Shown here one piece after another: positions 49,881 through 63,768 of a stretch of 64,000 nt of DNA. A model generated the notes under the pieces. It ran no database searches and was not told where the DNA came from. It saw only the letters and a list, made by a program, of their open reading frames with translations. Position 1 is the first letter of the stretch. Every line of letters begins with the position of its first letter. The stretch comes from Hirundichthys speculiger (Eukaryota > Chordata > Actinopteri > Beloniformes > Exocoetidae): positions 2,373,348 to 2,437,347 of the forward strand of contig JAGFBZ010001170.1 of the NCBI GenBank assembly GCA_018398805.1, written 5' to 3'. A program made the translations under genes and the position numbers.

Positions 49881-50048
49881 CTGGAATGTGTTTGGCCCAG
49901 CCAATGATCACAACTAGCTCGCGGTCGGCGAGGTCACAGAGGGTGGTGAGCGTGCGCTGGGCCGTGTCAGGCTGCAGAGGGTCAGGCATGGCAAATAGCT
50001 TTTCTGGCTCTGCTACTAGAAGATGGGACACGATGATGTTGGAGGAAC
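49881..50048 (-). CDS. esrra: Estrogen-related receptor alpha, coding exon 4 (LBD start)
   Basis: Encodes [20 protein letters not shown], then [20 protein letters not shown] and KHIP. The CDLADRE of helix 3 has Ala244 (codon at 49927-49929) where human ERR-alpha has the pocket-filling Phe328. In that helix the sequence is closer to ERR-beta/gamma. Confidence 0.97.
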
Positions 50049-50862
50049 CTACAACACAGAACACTGGATCAATTCCAGGACCAGCGACTCCCAAAACACA
50101 AACTTCTTATCTAAAAAAAAGGATATTTTTTTTATTTTGCACTGAAAAACATACATTGTGCTTATTATATTCATGCTACAATACAATGAATCATTCAATT
50201 GCTTATAATTTTTTGTTTGAAAAAGCTGAAGCCATATTTATGAAATAGAGGTCAAAGTTCAACTGAAGAGAGAATTTATTGAACTTCTCATTTAAAAAAA
50301 TAAAAGTAGCATAATGAACCTTTCATAGCAACAGAGGACATTGTTTTCAGCTGAAACTGATATAAAGTGTTTTACTTTTATCTTACAGCCACCCTCTCTT
50401 GCACTTTTGGAGGAGCACTGCAACTATGTAAAATTAAAAATAAGAAAAATGTAAATCACTGGACAGATAATTTTTCATCTATATATCTGAAAGAGCAGCA
50501 CAGGATGGAAACCTTCAAAACGTATAGCTGCAGACCCCTGATGTGCTCGATACCTGTTATTCCGAGTGATAATATGAACTAGGTTGGCTTTAGTAGGGGC
50601 CATGAGAAAAAAATTCTCCTCCAAAATAATTAAATCAATAAATAAAAAGAAGATCACATGAATCATAAGATGGTAGAACATTCATGGAGCTGCTGGACTA
50701 ATACCTAGAACTTATAAAGTCTGAGCTCTGCTGATAGCTGCAACTGGATGGATAAACTAAAAATGAACTATCCTGTGTAATTTAGGCCCTTTCAATCTCA
50801 TCTGAAAAAATGCTCTACCAAAATAATTTCAGTAAGTTGCCTGATGCAGAAAATAAACCTTA

Positions 50863-51027
<165 letters not shown>

Positions 51028-51130
51028 TTATGCCAGTACATTAATACCTGATACAGATAACCCATTTTAAAATAGAAAATCTATGACCCTTAAGTTCCTG
51101 TGTCAAGGACTGGGCACATCAACCACTTAC

Positions 51131-51247
51131 CCTCTTTCAGCATGCCTACTTTGAGGCACTTGGTAAAGCGGCATGCTTGGCAAGCCTTTCTGCGCCTTTT
51201 GGTGATCTCACACTCATTTGACGCTGGACAGCTGTATTCAATGTTGC
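51131..51247 (-). CDS. esrra: Estrogen-related receptor alpha, coding exon 2 (second zinc finger)
   Basis: Encodes [20 protein letters not shown] and [18 protein letters not shown]. The four Cys of the second C4 zinc finger are intact. Acceptor CACAAAG, donor GAGG|GTAAGT. Confidence 0.98.
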
Positions 51248-51617
51248 CTTTGTGAAAGAACATAAAACATTGGTTTCCACTGGATTAGATGAAGAAGGAA
51301 TAAAAATATGAACAAGCATTTTGTATGAATGCAAACCATCTTCAATTTCAAGAAATATGTCTTAATTTAGAATGAAATCAAACATTTATCATACATATAA
51401 ATCAGTACTGTAGACTTAAGAATAATGAAGAATACCAACATTATTGTGAAATGTGTATTTTTAGTTTTACTTGGTCAAATTACCTATTTTCAGCTTTGTT
51501 TAATGATTCCTTGTTATTTAATGCCCTACACCCCATATATAGCCCTCATAGAGGGTTAGGGTAAGAAACATCCTCTTGGCCTTTCTGAAAATATTGAGAA
51601 AGTATGTAATGGGCTCA

Positions 51618-52265
<648 letters not shown>

Positions 52266-55020
52266 TTACCACACTACTTAAAAAAAAAAAAGACATGTAC
52301 AGTTGCTCTTCTTTGCTGCAGACACAGATCATAAGTAGCATCTGGTTTATCATCAACTCAAAAAGGGCTTCTCAACTACACTCTTCAAGCTTTCAGAAAC
52401 CATCTTAGATTCACCTTCCAAGTAAAATAAAATTTGCAGGCCTTAGATCATTCCCATGTCTGAAGTCTTTGTCATATGACTAGGTGTTGAAATAGTCAAG
52501 GTGAGTGAAGGTCAGTATGCTCATAAACAGTGGCCACTCCTCCTTATCCAGAGATATGACTTCTTTTCAAGTAAGCCAGTTAAAAGTAGTCAATGTTGCA
52601 GCAACTTGCAAGCAAGACAAAGGCTGCATGTAGTTCTCAGTTTTATTACAGAGACCAGGACTGTACATGGAGGTCAAATTAAATGTATGAATCTGAAAAT
52701 GAGCACATAAAAAGTTCAAGAGACAGATACTCGAGAAGAAAAATGTGTACATGAGAAGAAAAATTAGCAACTTTTTTTGAAGCAGTGCATTGTACATAAG
52801 TAGTTGCAACTGCTTTACAATATAATACACGAAAACTTTCTGATTACAATGAATCCATTCAAAATGCTTCTCAAAAGTAAACTTTGACAGAAATAATAGA
52901 AACATAAAAATAAAATGAGTGACTTTGTTATACGAATGTAGACCTCCTGCTATTGAGTCTTTCTGATTCATGCTTGTGCTTCAAATTCCTGTAACTTGGT
53001 TCTTTCTCCAAATGTCAATAGTTTATAATGTCAATCATCTATCACATCCATTATTAATGAGACAATTAGCTTAAAAGCACTCTGAGTTATTTCACCCATT
53101 ATTTAGAGACATAAGAATGAGCATCCTACCAGTAAATGAAGAGACAGACAAGTGACTATCTATGATCTGCCCAAGATAGGGGGAGCACATTCATAACATA
53201 GATGTACAATTCCTGTTGTCACAAGCTTATAAAAACAGATCAGTAAATTGTAGAGTCAAACAAACATTTCAGGAATTTACAATAATTCAGCTCAATATAA
53301 ATTTTGAGGTGGTGGATGAAACAGGAATAAACAGGCCGTGTGCTTGCATGAGAATGTGTCCCTTTTGTATCTGCAGGTTTCAGATCAATGGGTAAATTAA
53401 TGCAGATGTTAACGTCTGTACTCTCACTGCTTCATAGATCAGTGCATGAAGATGATAAGGTGAGACTTGTCCAGCCTGAACACCCTCAATCCGGTTAAGA
53501 CTTGATAGTGACTTCTGACCTAGACTTGCAGACACACTGTACTACCAATCCACTTCACTCACCAGCCTTTTTTTCGTTTTTCATCAGCTGCCCTGATAAT
53601 TATGTTTCAGGTCTCTGGACTTGAAAAGTTTTGCTTTATTTTATATGCGTTGTTTACTATCATTTTAATGCTTTAATTCCTTCCACTACAGACCCTATAG
53701 ACTAAAGACTTTATCCCAGCAGTCATTGGGCAAAAGCCGGAGTACACGCTGGTCTACGTGATTTTAGAATCAATAGTTAATCTGGATTGTGGGAGAACGG
53801 TGGAGAATACTGACACAGGGATGGGAAGAGCAGACAAACTCCAGAGAAGAATAACCCAGCTGAGATCTGAAACAGGAACTTGATACCCTTTGTAAAATAG
53901 TCAATAAATGATAAAATAAATACATCAAATTACTCGTTCGGGATGCGCCAATCCAATATTAATATCAGACTCTGTGTCTAAATAGGGCAGATCCATAAGG
54001 CCAATCTATGCACTTCAATTCTATGTGTGCAACATTTGCTACATCTTGCATCAGTTGCATGTGCAGCAACACTGGCAGGAAAAGTATATGAACTCTCTTG
54101 AATTAACTGGTTTTCTGCATTAATCAGAGATAAAATGTGATCCGAACCCAATTTAACGCACAATAATAGACAAATACAATATGCTTAAATAGGGCTAAGC
54201 AATTAATCAAAACCAACATTCAGAACATATAACCAACATAATCTTTCCCCGTGCCAATTATTTTTAATTTTTCTGTTATTACATTCCAAACCATGTGTGC
54301 ACGTACTGTTCCCTTTAACATAGTATGATATTTACATTAAAACTAAAATTAGAACTTTTTTATGAGTGGTTTGGTTTCAATTATTCAACATATTCTATAA
54401 ATAATCATAAATAGTTTGTGCATTACCCATCACTCTTGTGAGAAAAATATCCAAGTTGTAATATTTCCTTCTGTCTTTGTTCTGCATCTCTGGCTTAGTT
54501 TGAGTAATTTCTCTCATGTCTGAAAAGCAGAGTTTGCTTCTGCAGTATGGCTCTCTTTTCTTTTCACTTGACTTGCTTTTTCATGTGGTGGCTCCTTAAA
54601 TGCTTAATAAGGTAGTTTGGTAAGGTAGTTTACTTTAGCAACACTGGTGCCACCTGGAAAGTGCAGTCATGCACAATGAGCATGTCACAGTTTCATTTCC
54701 AGCCTAAAAAAAAATTGTATTGCTAACATAATGTTACATAGAAAGCTCTATCTGACAACATGCCATTGGTTCTCAACCTGGCGACTCGAAGCTGGAAATC
54801 GTAAGGTAGTATTGCGCAACTTCCAATGCTGGTTATAAGACACAAAGAAGAATTAGAATTCTGTTTCTAAAAATGGTGTCGAAGTCAATACTCACTGAGA
54901 CCGTTATTTTCAGCACTATCAGTGAGCATTTCTGGTACTGGTATCGCTATTGGTACTACATAAAAAACACAACAGTTAAAACTCCCATGTGTCCTTCATT
55001 AAAAGGTTTTCCTCCAGCGC

Positions 55021-55021
55021 A

Positions 55022-55106
<85 letters not shown>

Positions 55107-55109
55107 ACA
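55021..55109. repeat. TA microsatellite, left flank of the Tc1 insertion
   Basis: About 40 TA units run up to the left end of the Tc1 element. Together with 57374-57446 it is one microsatellite split by the insertion. Confidence 0.9.
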
Positions 55110-55384
55110 CAGTGGAGGAAATAAGTATTTGATCCTCCACTGATTTTGACAGTTGTCATACTAAGAAATAAATGAAGTCTCAGATTTTTATGGCAGCTTT
55201 ATTTCAACAATTATAGAAAGAATATTGAAAAAAAAATTTGAGAAAATTACACGAAATGAAAAATAAAAATTTATTTGCAAGTCATTGAGGGAAATAAGTA
55301 TTTGATCCCCGACCAACCTTGACCAGTGTTGGTTCCCACAGACCACTGGAATACTCCTAATCTCACTGAAGTAATTACCTGCAT

Positions 55385-56285
55385 TAGGGATGGGCATTCG
55401 GTGAAGATTTATTTGTCAATCGTCGGGAGAATTAATGATTAATAATCGATTAATCATTAACATTTTTATATTGAAAACTATCACAATTATTCTCGATATC
55501 AGCATGACGTTTGTTTTCCCCTTTGGCCTGGTTGCTATGGCCCGCGCATGCCCAGATGTGTTCAGTGGCCCGGATGTTCGTGGTTGAGAATAACATAACA
55601 GACATTTCCTTTTTCTTTTCTTAAAAAAAAACAACAATAATAAAAGAAGAGGTATCGAGGAGACTACTTAACAAGGACAAATTATATCCCATTATATCAA
55701 GGCGCCAGTATTACAGGCTTTTTGTTTCTTAAAAAGATTCTTTAAAAGATGCGCTTGTTGTGTGCTTGATGTGCACTGCAGCTCCTTCTGGTCCGTGCTA
55801 ACACCGAGTTGAGGCTAGGCTAGGCTAGGCTAGGCTGAGATAGAGATGGACTGCCTCCACCGTCCTTTACAAGGCTTGGATACGCGTTGTTCAAGTCATA
55901 CATCATTGTCGTTGTCGATTCGTTGTCGAATTTGTATTTGTAATTTGCATTGCAGTGATTGCAGTACACTTGGTCATTTTCTAAACAAAAAAGGTCCCAC
56001 GCTACACTTCGCCGCGACCGCTTCATGATTAGGCGAGGACCTACAGAAGCTCGCATGTAACAACTGAGGCCAGCCAGGGTACGATGGTGAAATGTTGCCA
56101 CCTGTTGCCAAATTCTATCGGTGGCACAGCGAAATGCATCGCATTGTTTGAGGACGTGCACTTATAACCTACATTCGGATTGTTTAAAAAAAAAAAAAAC
56201 ATTCGGTTCATCAACGAAAATGAATGTCTTCGACCAAATTCTTAATGATCAATCATCGATTAATCGATTAATTATGCCCACCCTA
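55385..56285 (-). mobile_element. 901-bp hAT element nested in the Tc1 copy, BED-finger ORF
   Basis: Terminal inverted repeats TAGGGATGGGCAT / ATGCCCACCCTA are flanked by identical 8-bp ACCTGCAT at 55377-55384 and 56286-56293, diagnostic for hAT. On the minus strand 55820-56161 encodes a BED-type zinc finger (SVAWDLFCLENDQVYCNHCN, then a STTTMMYDL stretch) like the N-terminus of ZBED/hAT transposases. The catalytic domain is absent. A (GGCTA)n repeat lies at about 55813-55836. Confidence 0.92.
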
Positions 56286-56376
56286 ACCTGCATGAGAGAC
56301 ACCTGTTCCAAATTGTCACCTGTATAAAAAGCCATACTAAGGGGCTCCGTGGAAGATATCACCTCGTGGGGTCTCA

Positions 56377-57191
<815 letters not shown>

Positions 57192-57371
57192 ATCATGTTT
57201 TGCTAGGGGATCAAATATTTATTTCCCTCAATGACTTGCAAATTAATTTTTATTTTTCATTTCATGTAATTTTCTCAATTTTTTGCCATAGAAGTCTGAG
57301 ACTGTTCATTTATTTCTTAGTATGACAACTGCCAAAAACAGGGGGGGATCAAATACTTATTTCCTCCACTG

Positions 57372-57373
<2 letters not shown>

Positions 57374-57446
<73 letters not shown>
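57374..57446. repeat. TA microsatellite, right flank of the Tc1 insertion
   Basis: About 36 TA units directly after the right Tc1 end. Confidence 0.9.
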
Positions 57447-57450
<4 letters not shown>

Positions 57451-59033
57451 TCCTGTACTGTGACTTAAATGAAAATCAGATCACATTTTCAAACAAATTA
57501 CTGCCAAAAAAAAAACAAAAAAAACTGTTAATTCCAAGGGGATTGCATACTTTAGTAAGAAAAGTAATGTTTGAGTCAAGTCTGGTGCCTTGAGTCTCTC
57601 CCACACATCAATGGTGCTGGATCACTATCAGGTATCAGACAAAATGCAAAGCCCAGGTATCACTATCAGGGTAGCGTCTGAAAAAAATCTGTGCGGTGCA
57701 TCCTTATTACTAATTAATTGATAATTTAATAAAAGCCTTTTCTCTTAGAATTTTACTAATATTATATCCAGATTAGAGCATATGTGCATTATGTTGTTGG
57801 CACGGTAACAACTCTTCTGTATTGTCACATTTAAACTTCTACAGCTACCTATTAAGCAATACAGTTGTCAATCAGGGACTCCATAAGATATAATCAGTAA
57901 CAGCACAGTCCCTTTCTTGTGCTGAATACTCTTTGTTTAAGTCAGTCTGTACAATTATCAGAGTTTGGATGACCCAATTACTGATAAGAAATGGCTACAA
58001 TAAAAAGACAGATGCATTGGATATCAGATTAGCCATTTCACAACATCTCCCTCCCGAAAACTGTGTTTCATACTTCTTCTCACAAACACAGTGCTAAGAA
58101 CACACTCATTAACTATTACCTTCACTAATCTGGTGACTGTAATTCCTTCATGCTAAAATCACACATTTTCATGAAAATTGGTTAATACCACACATAACAC
58201 AGGTTTATGACCCACTGAGAGAAAGAGAGGAAAAAAAAAATGAGGTACACAGTGTATAGACTCTGATGAAAACTGACTCAGTCCTGTTGGTCTACAAACA
58301 CATTGTGATGAATCCACACAACACAGTAAATCATACAAAGAAGTATTACTGTGGACGATACAACAAATGAAAGGATCTGAATACTTGATCGTCGTACAGT
58401 AATTGAAAAGCAACTATGTCTTTAAGGTATTTATTGCTACAGTAGATAATCCAGTCCAATAGTTCCAGGCATACACTGTTTGGAGTTTGCCCTTTCTGGA
58501 TATGAGCACTGTTTGACAAGGGGTCGCAGCCAACCGGTTTAAAGTTTAGCCTGTATGGACCTAGTTTAAAAGCTTAGTAAATGGCTCATCTGACAGCCGC
58601 AGAAGCAGAACCAGAACCAGAAGCAGAGCACACATACACAGCTACGACTATGCGCACCGCTGCACAGCTCAACATCTGCCCTGGCAAAAGTGGGACGCTG
58701 ATTCCAACAACGAAAATATTAAAATAAAATAAACAAAATACAATACTCGCATTGTTAGTGGTTTGTTTTATTAAAAATAAGTTAAACCTTTGTAAATGCA
58801 GATGAGCTGACTAAGTTGCTGTATTATGTACTTCATTTTCCACAGAAACATCCAGTGTGTGTGTATGTGTGTGTAAACCAGTGTATCACGTTTAGCTTTA
58901 GCATTAACGGCACACTTCTGTGTTGGATAGCTACGACCAGCTAACTACGCTAGCTGGCTAACGTTAATCCTGACTGACTCCCACGGCGAGGTTTATTTTT
59001 GGTCACTCTAACCCGGACTAGTCTGCATCTTAC

Positions 59034-59230
59034 CTTACAGCTGCGACTATTACAGCGCTCAAGTCTCCCGGCGGCTCTGTGCTCTCATGGCACACAGCTT
59101 TGACAGAAAGTCCGGTTCCCAGACTGCCAGTTTGTGCTAGCTCGTGTCGGCTGCGTGTTGATAAGGGCCTGGCCTCGGTCCGCTCCTGAAACAGCTGCTA
59201 GGAGAAGGATGGCTCTGCTGCGGCTCAACA
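59034..59230 (-). other. esrra: Probable noncoding first exon and promoter of esrra
   Basis: A GC-rich stretch with CpGs ends, on the minus strand, in the donor GTAAG|GTAAGA. Its position 7 kb before the start codon fits the noncoding first exon known for ESRRA. The 5' limit is a guess. Confidence 0.5.
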
Positions 59231-60191
59231 CCACTTACAGGAGCGCACTAGAAACTGTTTGACGTCTTAATACATATTTTACGGTCACATAACCAGCTCT
59301 TGCCATACTTTTATTTTCAAGTAACCAATCAAGTGTTATGTTCTGCCACTAAAGTTTAGTATTTGGAGAGAGGCGAAAATAAGATGCTGTTTTTTGATGT
59401 TGGAACAACAGCAGAAAGACGTGTGTTTGCCACAGAAGTAATACTGAAGTAATAATTCAGCCCCAATAATAAACTGACTGGAGCATCATATAAACTATGA
59501 ATCAAACATCTCAGTTCTAACAGCAAAGATGAGAGAATATATGACATACATTTGGGTTTAATTGTTATCAAGTTAATGGTTTTTTTTTTTTTTACCATCA
59601 TTTAGGACACAAGAGGGCCAAACAAGAGAGGTGTGCCATCTCAATCGGTCCTCCTTGACAAAAAAATAAAAAATAAAATAAATAATTTTAAGAAATCCAA
59701 TCACCCATCCAATTTGAAAAATGATGGTAATTATTCTTGGCGTAAGTGAACAATGTATGCAATTTCTACAATGTATACTTGATTTTCCGCATTTTCTTTG
59801 AAGTGCACCACTATGGAACATCATTATTCTGCACAAAATATCCTAATCAATAAAGAAGTTAACAACTGCACATTGTTATTTAATAGCTAAAGCTAAGCTA
59901 AAAGCTGAGCTAAAAGTCATTTAATAGTCCATCTAACAAAAGACTTTCTTCACATTATAAATAAAGAACAAATATAACAAAACTCAAAACATGAACATTC
60001 AACATTAGAATTATCTTGAATGCATGACAATTTTTTTTATAGATGTGCTTTATCTAGAGTGCATGGACACAAATATTTTCAGCACAAGTTGCACTTCTAC
60101 AGTCACTTTTAACGTTTTTACATGTGAGCGAGCATGCAGACATGTTGGCTTTAAGCTTTATACAGGTACACAAATACAAATTTGCATTTTA

Positions 60192-60323
60192 CTATCTGAG
60201 AGGTCTCCTGGTGCCTGAACCTTCTTCTCTGACAGCCAGTCGAATTATTTTGTCCACAGACTGAAGCCACTGGAGAAACATGTCACTGTTGCCAGGGTAC
60301 AAAACACTGAAGTCCTGTGCAAT
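60192..60323 (-). CDS. Terminal exon of an unidentified gene or gene remnant
   Basis: The acceptor TTATTATTCACAG opens a frame IAQDFSVLYPGNSDMFLQWL ... EEGSGTRRPLR followed by TAG. It joins the exon at 60411-60583 in phase 0. The combined FPHLITPGM|IAQDFSVLYP resembles a large uncharacterised fish family of SAM-domain-3-like proteins (a FPRFLDTxGLIxQDFxLLFG-type pattern, from memory). Function unknown. It may be a decayed duplicate, since upstream exons were not found. Confidence 0.5.
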   Translation of the reverse strand: MAQDFSVLYPGNSDMFLQWLQSVDKIIRLAVREEGSGTRRPLR

Positions 60324-60410
60324 CTGTGAATAATAATAAAAAAATTATCATAAGTGTTGTGTCAGTGTTGTGGCACGACTGTGCAAATTTCAGCTGTGAG
60401 GTGGACGTAC

Positions 60411-60583
60411 CATTCCTGGCGTGATCAAGTGTGGAAACTCATTTAAAACATCTGTGATGTTTTCCCCTGAGTTTTCCCTGAGTTTTCCCTGTAGTGGTCT
60501 GTAACTCTCATGTATTCATCCACCTGACCGCGAATTGTATTTCTCCATCCTATTTTTGGCATCCTCAGGAGGTATGGATGACT
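60411..60583 (-). pseudogene. Penultimate exon of the same remnant, broken by an 11-bp duplication
   Basis: After an acceptor (TGTTTTCAG) it reads SHPYLLRMPKIGWRNTIRGQ, then VDEYMRVTDHYRENSG. A directly repeated 11-mer (GAGTTTTCCCT on the plus strand, about 60469-60490) shifts the frame into a stop. On the far side the original frame resumes (ITDVLNEFPHLITPGM) up to the donor ATG|GTACGT. Confidence 0.5.
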
Positions 60584-61257
60584 CTGAAAACACAGTGGGA
60601 TGTCGTCATTAAATTGGCTGTTGAGCATGGAGAGTCTACCTGTGGAATGTATGAAGATGTTTCTAAATGCTACAGGCCATCTACTTTAGCCCTCATGCTA
60701 CCTGGTGAACTTTGGCTAAACCTGCTTTGTGGTTAACGTTAGCTTAGCCAACTGTTTTCTTTCTTTCTTTTTTTTTTTTTTTACATTTGCTATAGCTGTC
60801 TGGTTATACGTGTTAAGTGGTGTGGTACAGTGTGGAACTGTTTAATGGCCTGCTGGATTAGAGATTTATATGGAACTTCATCAGATTTACAGGGATTGTG
60901 CTGTCTGTTGTCACCACAATAGCTACTAAGAATATGTGAAGCTTGCTTTACATGATAGCAAAATGCCACATAAGCAAGCTCAAATGCACAATTATGTGTG
61001 CACGCACAAGTGTGTGTGCTTCCTAGCAGTGATCTTCACATAAAGGCAACTGGTCTACTATAGCGGTCTTCAGTGATGTGTGAATAAGTAAGCTTCAGTA
61101 CAACTATAGAGTTATTGCCACAATTAATAAGCAAAACAATTTTTTAAAGATAAAAATGAGGAGAAACAAACCTTGCTCATTGTGTCATCTGGATCCAGCC
61201 TCTTTATCAGTTTATCAGTGAAATGGCTGCTTAAAGAATGTTTATGCTTTTTAAATC

Positions 61258-61400
61258 TTAAATAACAAATGGGGTTAAATTGACCCAGGAGTTGGGTTAT
61301 TGTAGTCTGCTATGATCACAAACACTGACCCGACTAATAACCCAACAACTGGGTCAGATTAAACAGTCCAACCACTTTAACCTAGTGGTTGGGTTGAGAA
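61258..61400. repeat. GGGTTA/TAACCC-rich fish repeat
   Basis: Contains several copies of GTTGGGTTA-like and TAACCCAAC-like text in both orientations, such as GAGTTGGGTTATTG and AATAACCCAACAACTGGGTC. It resembles a common dispersed fish repeat. No ends were defined. Confidence 0.4.
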
Positions 61401-61439
61401 AATAGTGTGCAAACTTACTATTCAACTTTGAAAATATTC

Positions 61440-62945
61440 TTTATTTTAAGCTTTACAAACAAACCCATGAATCATTTTTTAGAGTGTATACTGCTGACTC
61501 CGTGACAAATTCACTGAGCGGGGCATGAGTCCTCGTTTCCCTTACTATAAAAATCTCGAGAAAAATAATTCATTTAGGCAGCTTCATCTTCGTGTGGGTA
61601 TGTACTCTGTAAAAATATAAGTGCAAACTGCATTCACTTTATTCAGAATGAATAAACCAAGACGGTACTAAAAATGGAGCAAGTCTTTTTCCCATGAATG
61701 TATTTAGTGAATGAAACATCAGGCAGCTGTGATCATTCAGATGCGTCCTGCAATAAGAACCCGCGCGTTCTAATCAGATCGATTATGGAGGGCTCCTTTT
61801 TCGTATCGTGACACTGTGTTGGGTGGAATAAGGGACATTGGTGCCCCGAGGTTTTTATTTTTGTTTCCGTTATTGATTTTTGAGTGTGATACTGAATGGA
61901 GAAAGGGAGTTAAGACTATTTTGCAGATCACCAGCTGTGCTCGCGTGCAGTTGTCACAGCGGATGAGTTTTTGAGCATGACACTGGCACCCAACCCTTCA
62001 CCCGTCTTTCTGGATAAGCGCGTCAGCTAAAAGCGTTATATATGAAGGCACAAAGCCCCTGTGAAGAATCACAGAAAGGGATTAAAATCTGCAACGCCGG
62101 GATGTTGAAACTGCATTAGCCCTGAATCGTCATCGCCGGATGCAAACCTCCCGTGGCCAGAGCAGAGTAGAAAAAAAAACTGCACAGATGTACCCCCATC
62201 AGTCCGCTTTGTGCCCATCCACTGAAAATGACATTTTCCTTTAAGATGATGTAAGAAATTACTTCACGGGATGATCAGCGCCCCCCACCCCCACCCCCCT
62301 CCGTGGCACAGCTTGGAGCAACATTATCTTAAACCCTCTGTCGCTCGAGCTGTTTCCGCACTCAGCATTTTGGAGAGATGGATGCGCGCCGGAGTCCCGC
62401 TGCAAGCCTCCTCCTTGTGAGCAAGCTCGGAGCATGTTTCAGCATCACAGCAGTCAGGGACGACGCTTAGAAGCAGATTGATGATGAGATGCTTTCACAC
62501 TTTTTTTTCTTAAATTATCTTCGTCTTATAGATGGTTGAACTTAGAACGAGGCGCAAAAGCTTCCCACGGAGAACTTGAGCAGAAATAAATTTTGCTTTG
62601 GCTTTTTCTGGCGGTAGGTGTCACAGTCAAGCGAGACTCATAACCTACTTGTTTGAAGTGACTCAAATGGCCCATCGTAGTGGATGGATGTAACACAATG
62701 CTGGTTGTGGTTGTAGGTTCTGCTCAAAAAAGATGCACCGTGCGCAGGCACGTTTACGCAAGAGGTTAAAGGATATATTGTAGACACACCTTGATTGTTC
62801 TGTCATGAGACACTGGATGGGAGAGCTACGGCTTGAATCAAGACTGTGTTTTGGATCTGAGTGCTTCAGCATCATAAAGCTACACCCTGCACCCTGAACT
62901 TCTTGGACGTTTGCGCTGCGTGATCGCGACTGGGATTTTGGAAAA
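61440..62945 (+). other. kctd16: kctd16 upstream region and probable 5' UTR
   Basis: No coding sequence is recognised. A C-rich run is at about 62281-62300, and the sequence becomes more GC-rich toward the kctd16 start, as expected for a promoter and 5' UTR. Confidence 0.45.
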
Positions 62946-63768
62946 ATGGCACTGAGCGAAAACTGCAAAACCCAACCAACGAAAGAGCAGGACGCGGTGC
63001 AAAACCCTCCAACGGACGTTATTGAGCTAAATGTGGGTGGGCAGGTGTATTACACTCGTCACGCCACTTTGACAAGCTTTCCAAATTCCTTTCTTGGGAA
63101 GCTGTTCTCTAACAAAAAGGGGTCTACAAATGACCTGTCCCGGGACCTCAGAGGGCGATATTTCATTGATAGAGATGGTTTTTTGTTTCGATATGTATTG
63201 GATTACCTCAGAGACAAGCAAGTTGTCCTCCCGGACCACTTTCCAGAGAGGGGGAGGTTGAAAAGAGAGGCAGAATACTTCCAGCTGCCAGAATTGGCCA
63301 AACTTCTGTCGGCCGAGGAGTCAAAACTCTTTTCAGATGACTTGTACTACAGTGACTTGGAAGATGTCTCGCAAGACAGTGACCAGAGGTTTTACCCCTC
63401 CCACTCCTTGGATAGGAGGTATGGCTACATCACTGTCGCTTTCAGGGGTGCTTGCGCCGCGGGAGGCAGAGAAAGTCACACTGATCCCAAGGCCAAAAAG
63501 TTAACGAGAATCTTCATCAGCAGCAGGATTGGCTTGGCCAAAGAGGTGTTTGGAGACGCCCTGAACGAGAACAGAGACACGGACAGACAGCCGGACCGAT
63601 ACACCTGCAGGTTCTACCTCAAGTTCAAACACCTTGAGAGGGCTTTCGATATGCTGTCAGAGTGCGGCTTTCACATTGTGGCCTGCAATACGTCCCTGAC
63701 TGCGTCCTCCGTGGGTCATTACGCTGATGACAGGGTCTGGTCCAATTACGCACAGTACATCTTCTACC
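62946..63768 (+). CDS. kctd16: KCTD16, first coding exon (gene continues past the window)
   Basis: KCTD16 is an auxiliary subunit of GABA-B receptors: it binds the GABBR2 tail as a pentamer and tunes G-beta-gamma signalling. Residues 24-121 are the BTB/T1 domain (DVIELNVGGQVYYTRHATL, YFIDRDGFLFRYVLDYLRD, FPERGRLKREAEYFQLPELA). The H1 domain covers about 158-274 (YITVAFRG, LAKEVFGDALNENRD, FYLKFKHLERAFDMLSECGF). The MALSxNC start and KHLERAFDML favour KCTD16 over KCTD8/12. The frame ends in a perfect donor, C|GTAAGT at 63769. Reading on gives K and a stop, so an unspliced short KCTD12-like form is possible. The long H2-containing C-terminus lies beyond the window. Confidence 0.93.
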
